From: Prorocentrum cordatum
Taxonomy: Eukaryota; Sar; Dinophyceae; Prorocentrales; Prorocentraceae
Direction of reading: 5' to 3'
Length of the DNA: 64,000 nt
Assembly: GCA_963575745.1 (NCBI GenBank)
Contig: CAUYUJ010021693.1
Location: 237,768 to 301,767, forward strand
In this document: positions 30,641 to 42,115 of the stretch, piece by piece
Numbering within the stretch: the stretch's first letter is position 1
How the letters are laid out: every line of letters starts with the position of its first letter
Notes under the pieces: model-generated
Databases searched by the model: none
What the model was told of the DNA's origin: nothing
The model's input: the letters and a program-made list of their open reading frames with translations, nothing else
Made by a program: the position numbers and the translations under genes

Positions 30641-31255
30641 AAATCACTTGAAACATCCTCGCACATCTTAGTAAAATGGCACACATCGCCTGAGACAGTC
30701 TCGCATTTCTTCTTAGAGTTAGTCAGATCGCTTGAGACATCCTCACATTGCTTAACAGAATTGTCCAAATCGCCTGAGCACCCTCGCATTTCTTTGCCAA
30801 ATCGCTGGAGACATCCTCACATGTCTTAATAGAATTGGCCAAATCCCCTGAGACATCCTCGCATTTCTTCTTAGAATTGGCAAAATCGCTTGAGACATCC
30901 TCACATTGCTTAACAGAATTGCCCAAATCGCATGGGACATCCTGACATTTCTTCGTAGTATTGGCCAACTCGCCTGAGACATCCTCGCATTTCTTAGTAG
31001 AATTTGCCACGTCGCCTGAGACGCCCTCACAGTTCTTATTAGCATTGGCCACATCGCACGAGACATCCTCGCATTTCTCAGTAGAATTAGCAAAATCGCC
31101 TGATATCTCCTAGCATTTCTTGACATTCCTTAATAAAAATGCTAAATCGCCTGAGGGAGCTTCACATTTCTTAGTAGAATTGGCAAAATCGCTTGAGACA
31201 TCCTAATACTTCATAATAGAATTGGCCACGTCGCCTGAGACATCCGCACATTTCG
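30641..31255 (+). repeat. 42-bp satellite, block 6
   Basis: About 14 monomers, with minus frames of 14-residue repeats (KKCEDVSGDLAN type). Confidence 0.93.
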
Positions 31256-31259
31256 CCGG

Positions 31260-32160
31260 GGCCGAGAGGTTCAAGAGGAATCCAAGACGGCCCAAGACGT
31301 TCCACAAGGGGTTCTCATTGCAGGGCCCTGAAGATGCCTGCAGTCAATGACCCCTCGCCTTCCCTCAGTGGCCAGGGCCTCTCAAGGCCCAATGGGTTCT
31401 CATTCTCAGAGGCCTTCGGCCGGTCCGTCTGACCCTCTCCCCCCTCGGGGCCCAGGGCCTCTCAGGGCCCAGGGAGCTCTTATTCTCAGAGGCCTTCGGC
31501 CGATCCGTCTGACCCTCTCCCCCCTCGGGGCCCAGGGCCTCTCAGGGCCCAGGGAACTCTTATTATCAGAGGCCTTCGGCCGATCCGTCTGACCCTCCCC
31601 CCCCTCGGGGCCCAGGGCCTCTCAGGGCCGAGGGAGCTCTTATTCCCAGAGGCCTTCGGCCGATCCGTCTGGCCCTCTACTCCCCCTCGGGGCCCAGGGC
31701 CTCTCAGGGCCCAGGGAGCTCTTATTCTCAGACGCCTTCGGCCGATCCGTCTGACCCCCCCCCCCTCGGGGCCCAGGGCCTCTCAGGGCCGAGGGAGCTC
31801 TTATTCCCAGAGGCCTTCGGCCGATCCGTCTGACCCTCTACCCTCTCTCGGGGCCCAGGGCCTCCCAGGGCCCAGGGGGCTCTCATTCTCAGAGGCCTTC
31901 GGCCGAACCTTCTGACCTTGTCGGGGCCCAGGGCCTCTCAGGGCCTCAGGCGCTCGGGGGGCTCAGATGTCTTGCCTGCGGCGTCTTGGAGCATCTCAGG
32001 GTCCAGGAGGCATTTCCAGGAGAGCCCGCGACGGTCCAAGAGTTCCAGACGGCCCAGAGAGCGCACAGTTTCTCCGTAGCCTTCCTGGCTCAATAGCCAG
32101 CTCCAAGTGGCAACGCTCAGGGCAGGCTTTCGCTGCTCAGGAGAGCTACTCACTTTTCGG
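31260..32160 (+). repeat. duplicated block L, copy 2, with 80-bp satellite array 2
   Basis: Matches 26,240-26,960. It holds seven to eight 80-bp monomers (TTCG anchors 31415, 31495, 31575, 31655, 31737, 31816, 31898), then GGGGGCTCAGATGTCTTGCC and CATTTCCAGGAGAGCCCGCG as in copy 1. It lacks the truncated gene start found after copy 1. Confidence 0.9.
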
Positions 32161-32229
32161 AAGTCATGGAGCGCTTCTTGCGACCAGGAGCCATACTCAG
32201 GCCGAAGGAAGAGCCCATGCTGAAGCGTA

Positions 32230-33200
32230 GACCAGGCCGAACGTCTCAGCTTTTCCTTAGCGTTTCCTTAGCTTTTCTCAGCGTCTCCTTAACTGTTCAT
32301 ATGTTTCTGAATGTTTCTCAGCTATTTTTTTTTTGCAAGTTGTCATTAGTTTCTTTTTGTTTTCTTAATGTTTCACAGCTTTTCTTAGGTTCTCTCAGCT
32401 TGCTCTTAGCTTTCCTCCGCATTCCTTAGCTTTTCTCAGCTTTTCTCAGCTTTTTCTCAGCTTTTCGAAGCTCTTCCTTAGCTTTTCACAGCTTTTCCTT
32501 ACGTTTGTCCCAGTTGTTCCGTAGCTTTTCTCAGCTTATCTTTTCTCAACTTAGTTTTTCTTTAATTTTCCTCGGGAAAGAGGGCGGCAGGGAGGGGAGG
32601 GCGAGCTTAGCCTGTCAGGCAGATGTTGCGCTGAGTTTCTCTCAGCAATCTTCAGGCCACAGTTCAAAGACCCAGCGCATCAGCGCAATACTTCTGGCCG
32701 CAGTTCCCGCAGGCTTCAAGCTGAGGACTCGCTCAGCGCATTTCAAGCTGGAGTTCCGGTCGCCTGCCCAGGCCGCTTCGTTTTAGTCGGTTCGTTTTAG
32801 TCGGATCCAGCGCGTCAGCGCGATACTTCTGGCCGCAGTTCCCGCAGGTTTCAAGCTGAGGACTCGCCCAACGCAGTAACAATAGCATCGCGGTAGCAGT
32901 CGCACGGTAGCATCACGGTAGCACCACGGTAGCATCACGGTAACATCACGGTAGTATCACGGTAGCATCACGGTAACAGTAGCATCCCGATAGCAGTAAC
33001 AGTAGCATCACGCCATCAGGTTTCATTGCCATCACGGTAGCAGTAACAGTTACGGTGTCAGCAGTATCTGTGACACTCGCATTATTATTATTATTGTTCT
33101 TATTCGCATTTTCATTCGTATTCTCGTTTCTGATTGCAATTCCAATTGGGATGCCATCCGAGGCGGGGCGCAGGAATTATTTATTTTCCTTTCAAGTGCG
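32230..33200 (+). repeat. duplicated block R, copy 2
   Basis: Partner of 28,400-29,440, about 3.8 kb downstream in the same orientation, roughly 95% identical by eye in 32,572-33,060. Same sub-order: AGCTTTTCC array, GGGAAAGAGGGCGGCAGGGA, 75-bp internal repeat, AGCATCACGGT tandem repeat. Confidence 0.88.
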
Positions 33201-33289
33201 CGGTGCTAATTACATCGCTCGGCGAAAACCCCCCCGAATAATTATTTAATTACGGGGCGGCGCTAATGATAACACCGGCGGGGTCCTTA

Positions 33290-33790
33290 ATTGCTTCCTG
33301 AGGTTATCCTCGCTGTCCCCACTGTCCCACTGACTCCTCCGCTGTCCCACTGAGCTGTCCCTCTGTTCCCACCGCTGTCCCCGCTGTCCCCACCACTGTC
33401 CCCACTGCACCTCTGTCCCATTGTCCCGCCGCCGTCCTCGCCACCACCTTCACCACTGCCCCCACCACCACTGCACCCTCCACTGTCCCACTGTTTCCAC
33501 CTCCCCGTCCCCGCACCACTGTCCCCACCACCACCCACCGTCCCCGCCACTGTCCACTGCCTCCACTGTTCCCACCATTGTCGTCACCACTGCCCCCATC
33601 ACTACAGTCCCCACCGCTGTCCCATTGTCCCCACCACTGTCCCGCTGTCCCCTCGCCACTGTCCCCGCCACCACCGCCCCCACCACTGTCCGCACCCCCC
33701 CATGGTTCTCGAGGAGGGAGGCAGCGACCCCTCCCGGTTTTCGAGGGGGGGGGGTTCGAACCGGCAGCGACCCACCCTTTTCATGATGAA
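33290..33790 (+). repeat. C-rich element with CACTGTCCC minisatellite, copy 2
   Basis: CCCCACTGTCCCAC-type minisatellite, then GAGGAGGGAGGCAGCGACCC, (G)n and GGTTCGAACCGGCAGCGACC. Related to 52,500-53,790. Confidence 0.85.
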
Positions 33791-34072
33791 CTGCTTCGGG
33801 AACTCCTGCACTTAGGCACTTGCAAGTGTAGTTAGCGGTACGCATCATAAGTTGTTCATAGGTCGGCTGATATATAACGCTAAGTTCAAGTTATGCCCCA
33901 TTAAGTTTGGATAAATTGTGAAACGTGTATATAAGTTTTCGTTAAATACGGGCAGGTTCGGCTAAGTACAAGGTAAGTTCGGCTAAGTGTTGGCTCTGCC
34001 CCTTTGTTTGCGACCGTGGAGGCTCGGCCCTTTCCTCCGCGCCCTTAGCCGCTTGGTTCGACAAGCGACCGA
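33791..34072. other. AT-richer spacer, possible 5' flank
   Basis: Lower GC than its surroundings, with repeated AAGTTCGGCTAAGT/TAAGTTC phrases (33870-33990). No gene. It precedes the decayed coding region. Confidence 0.4.
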
Positions 34073-36051
34073 ATGCGCGTCCCAAAGAAACCCTGCGTAG
34101 TTTCATTGGTACAAGCTCTTGGCCTTGGCATTCATTTGCGAACTCTTACGACGATTTCTCGAGAATTTCGTCGACGCGACCATTGCGAATATTTGCCATT
34201 GAATAACATGGTTGCTGACATAACTCGTTTTGTTTCGGGCATCTCAACACAGTATGGAACGATTGTGAAGACAGTTGAATTGCCATTGAAAGCTGGTTTC
34301 TTCCTGGATTGGCACGCATGTTGCCCGTTTGCCTTACTAGATTTCATGTGCGAAAAAAACTACCAGTTCGGCCAGGTGATGCACGCGCAAATAGCACATC
34401 GCGAAGCAAGCGTGGTTGTTTGGTCAGACGAAACGACGTCTGGCAACCCGTTGAGATCAGACATGAAGAGAAATTGTTTATCCATATATTGGTGCATTGC
34501 TGAGTCACCAAGAATTTTTCATGAACAGTGACCACGGGTGGTGGCCGATAGGAGTCTATCACATGACGCAGTCAAAAGTGCAAAAGCCGAAGGGCCTGGG
34601 ATTATAAAACACGTTTTTCGATTTTTCTTACTGGGCCGCCAGAACTTTGAACGCGGTTATCGTCTGCGAATGGGCAGTGCTGGGTCCATTCGTGTCACGG
34701 GCCGTTTGGCAGCTGCCCTTCAGGGCGAAATGGGCCACAAGCAAGTGGCGTCTGCGAAGGGCGCGTCTGGGTTAAAAGGTTGCCTAATGTGCGCCAGCGC
34801 GTTGAAAGCGCCGTTTCGCGAGGCGCGCGCGGGTGGTGTCAGTTTAACCGCAGGGACATCGAAGAGGAGGAGGGGGGGGGGGCGCGGAGGACGATGGGGG
34901 GGGGGGGGGGGGGGGGGGGGGGCGAGGAGGAGGGGGGATGGGGGGGGGGGGGGGGGGGGGGGGGCGGGGGGAGGGGGAGGGGGAGGGGTGAGGAGGGCGA
35001 GGAAAGGGGGAAGGGGGGGGCGCAGGATTGGGGCAATGAAAAACGGACGAGGAAGCCGAGGAAACAATCCAAACGTTAAGGACGATACCGCCTTTCAGAT
35101 TCCACTGGGGCATTATTGCATGCATTTTCGGTGCCCGAACCCGGCAGGTTCGACCTTCGCACCGACGAGTCTGTTTGGGAAATGTGCGACGATCTGACCG
35201 CCCGCTCCGCCAGCGAAGGCAACGCTGAGTTTCAAACGCCACAGCAGATGTTGGGTATCACCCGCAACGCGGACGCGCCCCCTTTCGATTTGGACCTTCG
35301 ACGTGTTTGCAAGCCAGTTTCGTCCGTGCGTTGGGGCTGGATGAGCATGCATTGTACCGGCGGTGGGTTCACGCAGTGCCGCATCAACGAAATGCGTTTG
35401 GACATCACGGCGGCAGGAATAACATCGGCCATGCTCGATGGGCAACTTGTTGAGTTCATCGATTGCAACAAATCGCGGATCCGATCGCTCGGTGGCTCCT
35501 TTTTCAGAAAACACGTGGTCCAGAGCCGCGACAACCACATGAAATGGTTTGCAAGCGATATGCTCACAGTTTTGCGCTTCATGAATTATGCTTGCTTGCG
35601 CAACCTCTTACCTGAAGGCGTGCTCGTGAACGAATCCCGTGCGATTTGTTTAGCACATGATATTATTGCGATTCTGCGATCAGGGAATAAAGCTGTGCAA
35701 AGGCCAGGTGAACTGGCAGGGGCGATTGAGAGCTACCACGTAAGCACGCAGTCACTGCATTCAAGAAATATATTCAAAATAAAAGCGCACTTGCAACATC
35801 ACATCCCCAAATGTCTGCAAACCGCCGGGTTCGGACTGGCGCGCTGGTCAAACGCAAGTAGAAACATGTTGCTAACCAAAGCGGCGTCGCACTATACGCA
35901 TGATGGGGATTCGAATAGTGAGTCCTCGACCTCAATTCTCTGCCGTTTGAATTTGAATCTCGGGGGCCGTCTTGACGCCAGCGCAGCCATTGTCGCTGCT
36001 CATTGGGAAGTCATGCGTTCCTGGAAGCTGGCTCCTCCATATGCAAGCTAA
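34073..36051 (+). pseudogene. decayed unknown gene, possibly a dinoflagellate multicopy family
   Basis: Three plus-strand pieces read as parts of one protein of about 600 residues. Piece 1 (34073-34531) ends at a TGA; piece 2 continues in the same frame (34538 on) to the G-rich tract; piece 3 (about 35080-36051) is in another frame. Marks: VVWSDETTSGNPLRSD, GASGLKGCLMC (a Cys pair), FDLRTDESVWEMCDDL, WGWMSMHCTGGG and the long C-terminal piece with MKWFASDMLTVLRF. From memory this order resembles an abundant protein family of unknown function in dinoflagellate genomes, perhaps transposon-derived; I cannot verify that. Stop, frameshift and G-tract make it a pseudogene or a badly assembled gene. 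Confidence 0.6.
34868..35030. repeat. poly-G/GGA tract inside the pseudogene
   Basis: Long G runs with GGAGGA and CGAG interruptions. Splits pieces 2 and 3 of the coding region and shifts the frame. Could form G-quadruplexes. Such tracts are also prone to assembly error. Confidence 0.92.
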
Positions 36052-36300
36052 GGAACAAGAGAATTTGAAACCTCAGAGGGCGGAGCACTGGGTGATTATC
36101 ACACGCAAGCACACTATCGACGAGCGGCAGCTCCAGGCACGCCCCAATAACATCCGAGAACTTGTGAACCCATGGGAACGAATACCTCGGAGGCCACCTA
36201 TGCGCCGACACCAGCCTTCTCCAGGCCCACTCACGGAACAGGACCTCTGCACGCGACTGCCAAAACATCTCTGAAGGGGGGCTCGTGCGTCGATCCTGCC
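36052..36300. other. 3' flank, no gene seen
   Basis: The plus frame stays open to about 36274 in another phase (36 kb region, Gln/Arg-rich) without motifs. Confidence 0.35.
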
Positions 36301-36480
36301 TCCGATACCGTTATCTCCTATTCTATCGTATCCGCCCCCCCTCTTTCTCCTCCCTCCGCCGCCCTGTCTCCTCCTCCTCCTTCTCGCCCTCCCCCATCCT
36401 TTCCCTTCCCGTTGCATCTCCCCCCATCCTGCCTCCCTTCTCAGGGCCCCCCCTGCATGTAGATGGGGGGGGGGGGGGGT
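36301..36480. repeat. CT-rich tract and G run
   Basis: Pyrimidine-rich (TCCTCCTCCTTCTC) sequence ending in a run of about 14 G at 36463-36479. Confidence 0.85.
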
Positions 36481-36830
36481 AAGGGGGGCGAGGAGCGACG
36501 CAGAAATTGGCGCTGCGCCACAGGCGCCATGCCGGGCGAGACATGGCGCTCGCGGACCGGCGCCAAAAGCACGCGCGGCACGATGAAGAAACGCTCGCGC
36601 CAAACGCGGGGGCACGGCGCGTGGCGCGCGGCACGGCAGGGCGCGCGGGGCGCATCGCGCACGGCGCGCCGCGCGCGGCGCGCGCCATGGGCACGGCCTA
36701 CGCGATCGCTGCGCGCGCGGCGCCATGCGCGGCACAGCGCGCGCAGCGCGCGCGTTCAGAGACGCGCAGCACGCCCGCACGGCGCGCCGCGCGCAAAAGT
36801 GAACGCCTATGCGCGCGTGCAGAGCAAGCA
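36481..36830. other. extreme GC tract (GGCGCGC-rich)
   Basis: About 75-80% GC with many GCGCGC/GGCGCG words. All six frames are largely open (Arg/Ala-rich), which carries no coding information. No gene is supported. Confidence 0.6.
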
Positions 36831-37420
36831 AGGCACCCAGAGTGGCCGACATTCGCGGATCGGGAAAGGGCACGATCCGTGGTAAATAATTATAGCCATG
36901 CCGACAAGATGTCGCGCCCCCGCGAGGCCTTCCTTGATAGTCAGACGTCGCGCGGTTGAAACCGCTGAAAGGATTTCGATTGTCCCTGGTGGATTGCGAA
37001 GTTGCCGATAACGCGCAGCGCCCCCCCGGCTAACCCCCGGCATGGGGGCGCGCGACGCAGCTGACCGCCGCGGCGCGGGGATTGCGCGGCCCCCCGTTCG
37101 CGGGAAGCGCGGCGACGCATCCTCTGCTGGAGCGCCAGCGCAGATGCGCCGACGCAGAGCGCTACTGGAAGACGCCAATCGGGATAAAATAAAAAGGAAG
37201 AAGAAGTAAGGGCACGGGTCTTCCACAACGAAACCTTTTCGACGCGCGGCGACACTCGGGCCCTGGATGCGAACGCGGAGGAATGCGTGTCCCACGTCCA
37301 AGGCAAGCACGGGCTCCCCGATGTTGCAAAACTACTTGCAAATAGCTGCACAGCGCCATCGCGGACGCCCTATCCGCTTCGCGAGGATGAGTGTTGTAAA
37401 GATGTAAAATAAATCATGGA
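36831..37420. other. no supported gene
   Basis: Minus frames 36807-37310 and 36941-37351 overlap. EPVLALDVGHAFLRV-like sequence looks protein-like but is not recognised. Confidence 0.35.
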
Positions 37421-38494
37421 GTTAGGTCCGCCGACAGAATCGCCCGCGGCTTCGCAAGGCGCGGCGGCAACTGGGGCCGGCGCGCCTGGCGAGGCCGCGC
37501 GGGCCGGAGCGGGCGGCGCGGTTGGCCGCCAGGCAGGGGCCGGGTCGCCTCGGGCAGCTGGGGCAGAGAGGAACGTGGAACGCTGCGTTGTGACATGCGG
37601 GGACGAGCCCCTCTCGCCGGCGTTCGCCTCCAGACCCGCGCCTGTCCGCGCTCGCTGGCGCGCCCGCTGTCGCCGCGAGGCTATCGTCCGATGCGGGAGT
37701 GCTGCGGGTCGCGCCGGGCGCAGGCGCGTTGTCAGACACCGCTTCTTCCGGGGCGGATGTCGCCTTCCCCGGCGAGTCCCGGGCTTCGAGAGGGAGGGGC
37801 TGCGGTTCGCTGTCCGCTCGGGCGGATTCGCTGGCAGGGGAAAGAGGGCGAATGGGGGCGAAGGGGCTTTTGTCGACAAGCTGGCGGACGCCCTCGTCGT
37901 CCCGTCTCTGCCAGGCAGGTCCGTTGCCCCCCCGCGAGGAGGCTTCGAAAGCACCCGGGGCGGCGGCGGGCGGAGCCACAGCGAGGCGTCGCTGGGTCTC
38001 GCCCTCAACCAGGTGCGACGACGTCCCCAGACTCCCCAGGATGCGGGCTCCAAATCTGTCGTCGGCCACGGGTGGGGCCTCGGGGGTGCCGGCCGGACCG
38101 TCTGCGCCGAACGCGAAGACGCGCCCGTCTGTGGCCCGCGCGCACATCCAGGAGTCAGGCGGGCCCTCCAGTCGCGAACCCCCTGGGTCACGGTCGCGCC
38201 TGCGCTCGCGCGCCCGACGCGAGGACTGTAGCGGCTGACGGCCGCTCCTGGATTTACGTCACCCTGGCTCTCTTCTATGCGCGGTGGGTCTCCGATTTCG
38301 GGCGCTCTCTCTGCAGCCTTCTGAACTGCCGCCGCGATACCGTCGCCGGGAGTGGGCGCCGTTCCGGGCGCGCCTTCGGCCTCCACCAAAACCCTGGCCC
38401 AGGGGCGCTGATAGGAGTGGGGGGGCTGCAGGGGCGCTCGTTTCAGCCTGTGGCTCGCTCGAAGGACTGCTGCATCTGAAAGCCGCACGTTCCG

Positions 38495-38790
38495 ATATGA
38501 CCTCCCGACTGCCTTCTGGCCTAACGGGCCCTGCTTTTCCTCGCGAGTCCGACGTCACAACCGCTCCGTTCCCTTCTGGCCTAACGGGCCCCGTTTCTTC
38601 CTGCGCGGTCTGCTGGTCGCCAGGGGCGCCCGGTAGGGCGTCAACTATCGCCGCGGCGCTGTCTTGGAGGACCGATGAAACCGAAACCCCATTCCCTTCT
38701 GGCCTAACGGGGCCTGCTTCTCCTTGCGAGTCCGATGGCGTAACCGCCGCGTTCCCTTCTGGCCTAACGGGGCCGGCTTCTCTTCGAGGG
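38495..38790 (-). repeat. CCTTCTGGCCTAACGGG tandem repeat
   Basis: Four copies of GTTCCCTTCTGGCCTAACGG (or close) at 38512, 38572, 38695 and 38755, i.e. 60/123/60 bp apart, separated by TTCCTCGCGAGTCCGA or GGTCTGCTGGCCGCCA-like segments. Confidence 0.85.
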
Positions 38791-38949
38791 GTCTGCTGGC
38801 CGCCAAGGGTGCCCGCGATGGCGTCAGGGCCCGCGCACGGGGGTGCAAGGGCGCCTCGCTCGCCAAAGGACACAGGGCTGCAAGGGTGCAAGGTCACTTA
38901 CTGTCAGAGTTGTGAGGGTGCTGCTGCTGACACCAGAGGGCTGTCACCA

Positions 38950-39200
38950 GGGGGCTGCTGCTGCTGCTGCCGTTGTTGCTACTGCTGCTGCTGCTGCCGC
39001 TTACTGTTGCCAGGGGACACACGCCCTCCAGGGGACTGCTGCTGGCTGGAGGCTTTTTGGGTACATGTTCCTGTCTCTCTCCAGGGGGTTGCTGCTGCTG
39101 CTGATGATGCTGCTCCTGCTGATGCTGCTCCCGCTGCTGTCCGTACGAGTGGGGGGCAACGTGGTGTTTCTCCCGCCGCTGCGCCTGCTGCTGTTGCTGC
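38950..39200. repeat. CTG/TGC-rich simple sequence
   Basis: Interrupted (CTG)n; encodes Gln runs on the minus strand and Leu/Cys runs on the plus strand. Confidence 0.8.
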
Positions 39201-39480
39201 TGCCCCAGCCCCTGCCCGACCTCCACGACCGCCTCCAGCACCTCCCCCACTTCCTCCCCGTTCTTCACGCCGACGTCGACGCCGTCGGTCTGGCCCGCCG
39301 CGGCAGCCGCGGCGGCTGCCGCCGCGCCAGCCGCGGCGGAGGCGGCAGGCGACAGCGCCGCGGCGCGCGCCACAGCGGCGGCGACCGCGGCGGGGCAGCC
39401 ACGGCAAGCCGCGGCGACGGCCTCGGCAGCGGCGGAGGCCGCGGCCGCCGCGGCGGCGCCAACGGCGGCGGCGGCGCTAG

Positions 39481-40105
39481 CAGCGAGCGCGGTGGCGCCC
39501 CCGCGACCGCTGTCAAGATATCGTCAAAGCCAGGGCCACTTGGAGCCCGACGATGGCAACCTGGCTCATGCCGTCGCTCGAAGCCCCTATCTCCAATGCC
39601 ATGGACTGGCCCGCGGAAGCGCCTCGCAGCAGCTGCCTGGCGCTGTCGCCGCCGCCGCGCAACAGGCGTCTCGCGGCACTGCTGGGGCCATGGATCTGGC
39701 CGCCACTCCCTCCAGGGCTTCCCGCGATTCGCTGAACCCGCAGCCCAGCCAAGACCAGCGGCAGCTGCTTCCTCTGAACGCCGCCAGCGGTCCCAGCTGC
39801 TCGCCCAAGCCGCGGTAGTGCAAGGCCGCCTGCGTCCTGTGTCTCTGCCCCCGCTGCCGGGGTCAGCGCCGCCCTCTGCGGCTGCCTGCCACACGCCCAG
39901 GCGACGCCCAGCGGCCGCAGACGCTCCGCAAACCTGCCACTCGCCATGCCAGGGACCGGCCATCCGAAGAAAGGATTTGTGGAGAAGGAAACGAGGCAGA
40001 AGAAACCAGAGTAAGAAAGTGGGGCTGGCCTCCTGACGGCACGCGGCTTGACCCAGAGCGGCTTGAGCCAGGCTACTAGGCTACGGACGCTGGTGGGGAT
40101 ACGCG
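39481..40105. other. no supported gene
   Basis: Open in several frames on both strands because of GC composition. Minus frames (39513-39960) look partly protein-like, but no motif is recognised. Confidence 0.35.
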
Positions 40106-40109
40106 GAGC

Positions 40110-40405
40110 GTCAAAGATTATATGTACATGTATACGTACATGTATTTGTATATGTATATATATATGTATATATGTATATATGTATATATGTATATATGTA
40201 TATATATATATGTATACATGTATATATGTATATATGTATAGATGTATAATTGTATACATGTATATTTGTATAGAGGTATATGTGCATGTGTATGTGTATG
40301 TGTATGCGTGTATGTGTGTATGTGTATGTGTGCATGTGTATGTGTATGTGTGCATGTCTGTCTGCGTCTGTAAGTCAGTGCATGAGTGTGTGTGTGTGCG
40401 TGTGA
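40110..40405. repeat. (TATG)n/(TG)n microsatellite
   Basis: TATATGTATA repeat grading into TGTGTATG and TGTGTGCG. Confidence 0.93.
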
Positions 40406-40919
40406 TCGACACATGCTGCTGCCACTGCTGATGCTGGCCGTTCTGCTAATGCTGCGGGCCCCTCGCCTGCTGCTGCACGCCCCAACACCAAGCGACGGCC
40501 GTCGGGCACTGGTCGCTGCAGGAAACGCTGACCACCAGACAAGCCAGCAGGGCACGCACGGGGGAGACAGGGAGAGAGACCGAGAGAGAGAGAGAGGGGG
40601 AGAGAGAGAGAGAGAGAGTGAGAGAGAGAAAGAAGGAGAGCCGGGAGGGAACCACAGTATCAATAACACGCCGCCCTTGGTAGCTCGTCAGCATGATACT
40701 CCTTCGTTGGTGTCCCAATGTCAGGTGTTACTTCATCAGTAGCACGCTGATGGGTTCCCCATGGCAACATGTCATCGATACTGCGTCTGCTCATCAAGAA
40801 TGGAAAACGGCTCGAGGGCCTCCGCAGGGGGCCCAGAAGTCCGACACCATGTAAAGGCCACGTCGCGAGGACACCACGACCAGACCTCCCCACCCTGCGA
40901 GGCGGGCATTTATCCATCA
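40406..40919. repeat. spacer with (GA)n microsatellite
   Basis: (GA)n at 40575-40635. The rest is unique with no supported gene. Confidence 0.6.
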
Positions 40920-41889
40920 CCACCACCCCTTGGGAACTCCACCGAAGGCCCCAGGCGACGCCCGCATGCGTTTCCCCCACTCAGTGTCTCAGTGTGTAAC
41001 GCTTCGTGGCCCTATGGGTTCACCGAAGGCCCCGGAAGCGACGTTCGCATGCGTTTCGCCCACCCAATACACTGTATAGTGCCCCCTTGGGGAACTCCAC
41101 TGAGGGCTTCAAAGGCGACGCTCGCATGCGTTTCCCTCACCCAGTACACCGTGTCGCGGCCCAGGAGGAATTCCACCGCAGGCCCCAGAGGCGACGTCCG
41201 CATGCGTTTCTCCCTCCCATGACATCGTTTCGTTGCCCAGCAGGTCCACCGAAGGCCCCAGGGCCGACGCCCGCATGCGTTTGCCCTACCCAATACAACG
41301 CTTCGTGGCCCCATAGGGAATTCCACCGACGGCTGCGAAGGCGACGCCCGCATGCGTTTCCCCGACTGGGTAGAAAGTTTCGTGGCCCCATAGGGAGTTC
41401 CACCGAAGGCCCAGGAGGCGACGTTGGCATGTGCTTCCCCTACCCAATACACCGCTTCGTGGTTCCATAGCAGCGCAGCATTTCGTGGCCCATTTGGAGT
41501 TCCACCGAAGCCCCCAGAGTCGACGTTCGACGGGTTTCGCCCGCCCAGCACAACGTTTCGTAGCCCCACAGGTAGCTAGCTCCAACGAGGACCCAAGTGG
41601 CCGCGGCCGCATGCGTTTTCCACACCCAGTGCAACATCGGAAGCTCCACCGAATACTCCAGTGGCCGCGGCCGCATGCGTCTCACACCTAGTACATTGCT
41701 TCGTGGCCCCATAGGAAGCTCCACCGAAGATTGCAGTGTCGCGGCCGCATGCGTCTCCCACGCCCAGTACAGCGCTCCGTGGCCCCATCGGGAGCTCCAC
41801 CGAAAACCCCAAAGAATGAGGCCGCACGCGCCTCCCCCATCCATTACGGCACACTCCTACTATGTTTTGTGGCCTTACAAGGGGCTCCA
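40920..41889 (-). repeat. satellite array C
   Basis: About 12 diverged minus-strand monomers, about 77-78 bp where regular (41,300-41,460). Core: GGTGGAGCTCC(CTATGGGG), CCACGAAGCGTTGTATTGGG, AAACGCATGCGGGCGTCG. The distal edge (40920) ends at GGGGTGGTGGTGATGG rather than a clear GGA tract. Confidence 0.9.
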
Positions 41890-41955
41890 CCGAAACTGGT
41901 ACCCACACACGCGGTATTCACAACTGCAGATGGCTGGGTCCTTCGCCTGGATGAT
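41890..41955 (-). repeat. satellite leader, element C
   Basis: Minus-strand: CATCCAGGCGAAGGACCC, AGCCATCTGCAGTTGTGAA, TACCG, then the first monomer. Matches leaders A and B. Confidence 0.88.
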
Positions 41956-42115
41956 TTCAAGGGGGGTGGGGGGCCGCCCCCCGTGGGGCCCCCCGGGGCC
42001 TCTTGGGGGGCCCTCGCGGATCGGTCTAGCTCGGGGACGTATCCATAACCACCGGCTGGGTGACCGATCTTCGGGGACTTCGGCAGGCGGTGGGTGATCG
42101 CCCTGGGAGTCCGAT
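41956..42115. other. spacer between head-to-head arrays C and D
   Basis: Very G/C-run-rich (41960-42020), then unique sequence. No gene. Confidence 0.5.

Larger units (their letters stand above)
37422..39480 (-). pseudogene. possible degenerate coding region, Ala/Pro/Gln-rich
   Basis: Low-confidence call. Minus-strand pieces with more protein-like composition than their alternatives lie end to end in changing frames: an Ala-rich then Gln-rich piece (38894-39480), a piece with four GPVRPEG motifs (38495-38890), an acidic piece (about 38200-38400, EIGDPPRIEESQGDV) and a piece with GRVFAFGADGP, FGARILGSLGTSSHL and GETQRRL (37700-38160). This would need several frameshifts. It could be a retroelement gag or a host gene. 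High GC makes every frame open, so chance is a real alternative. Confidence 0.3.

Noticed and set aside
36481-36830. Arg/Ala-rich proteins in six frames
   Set aside because: Extreme GC content removes stop codons. No frame stands out.
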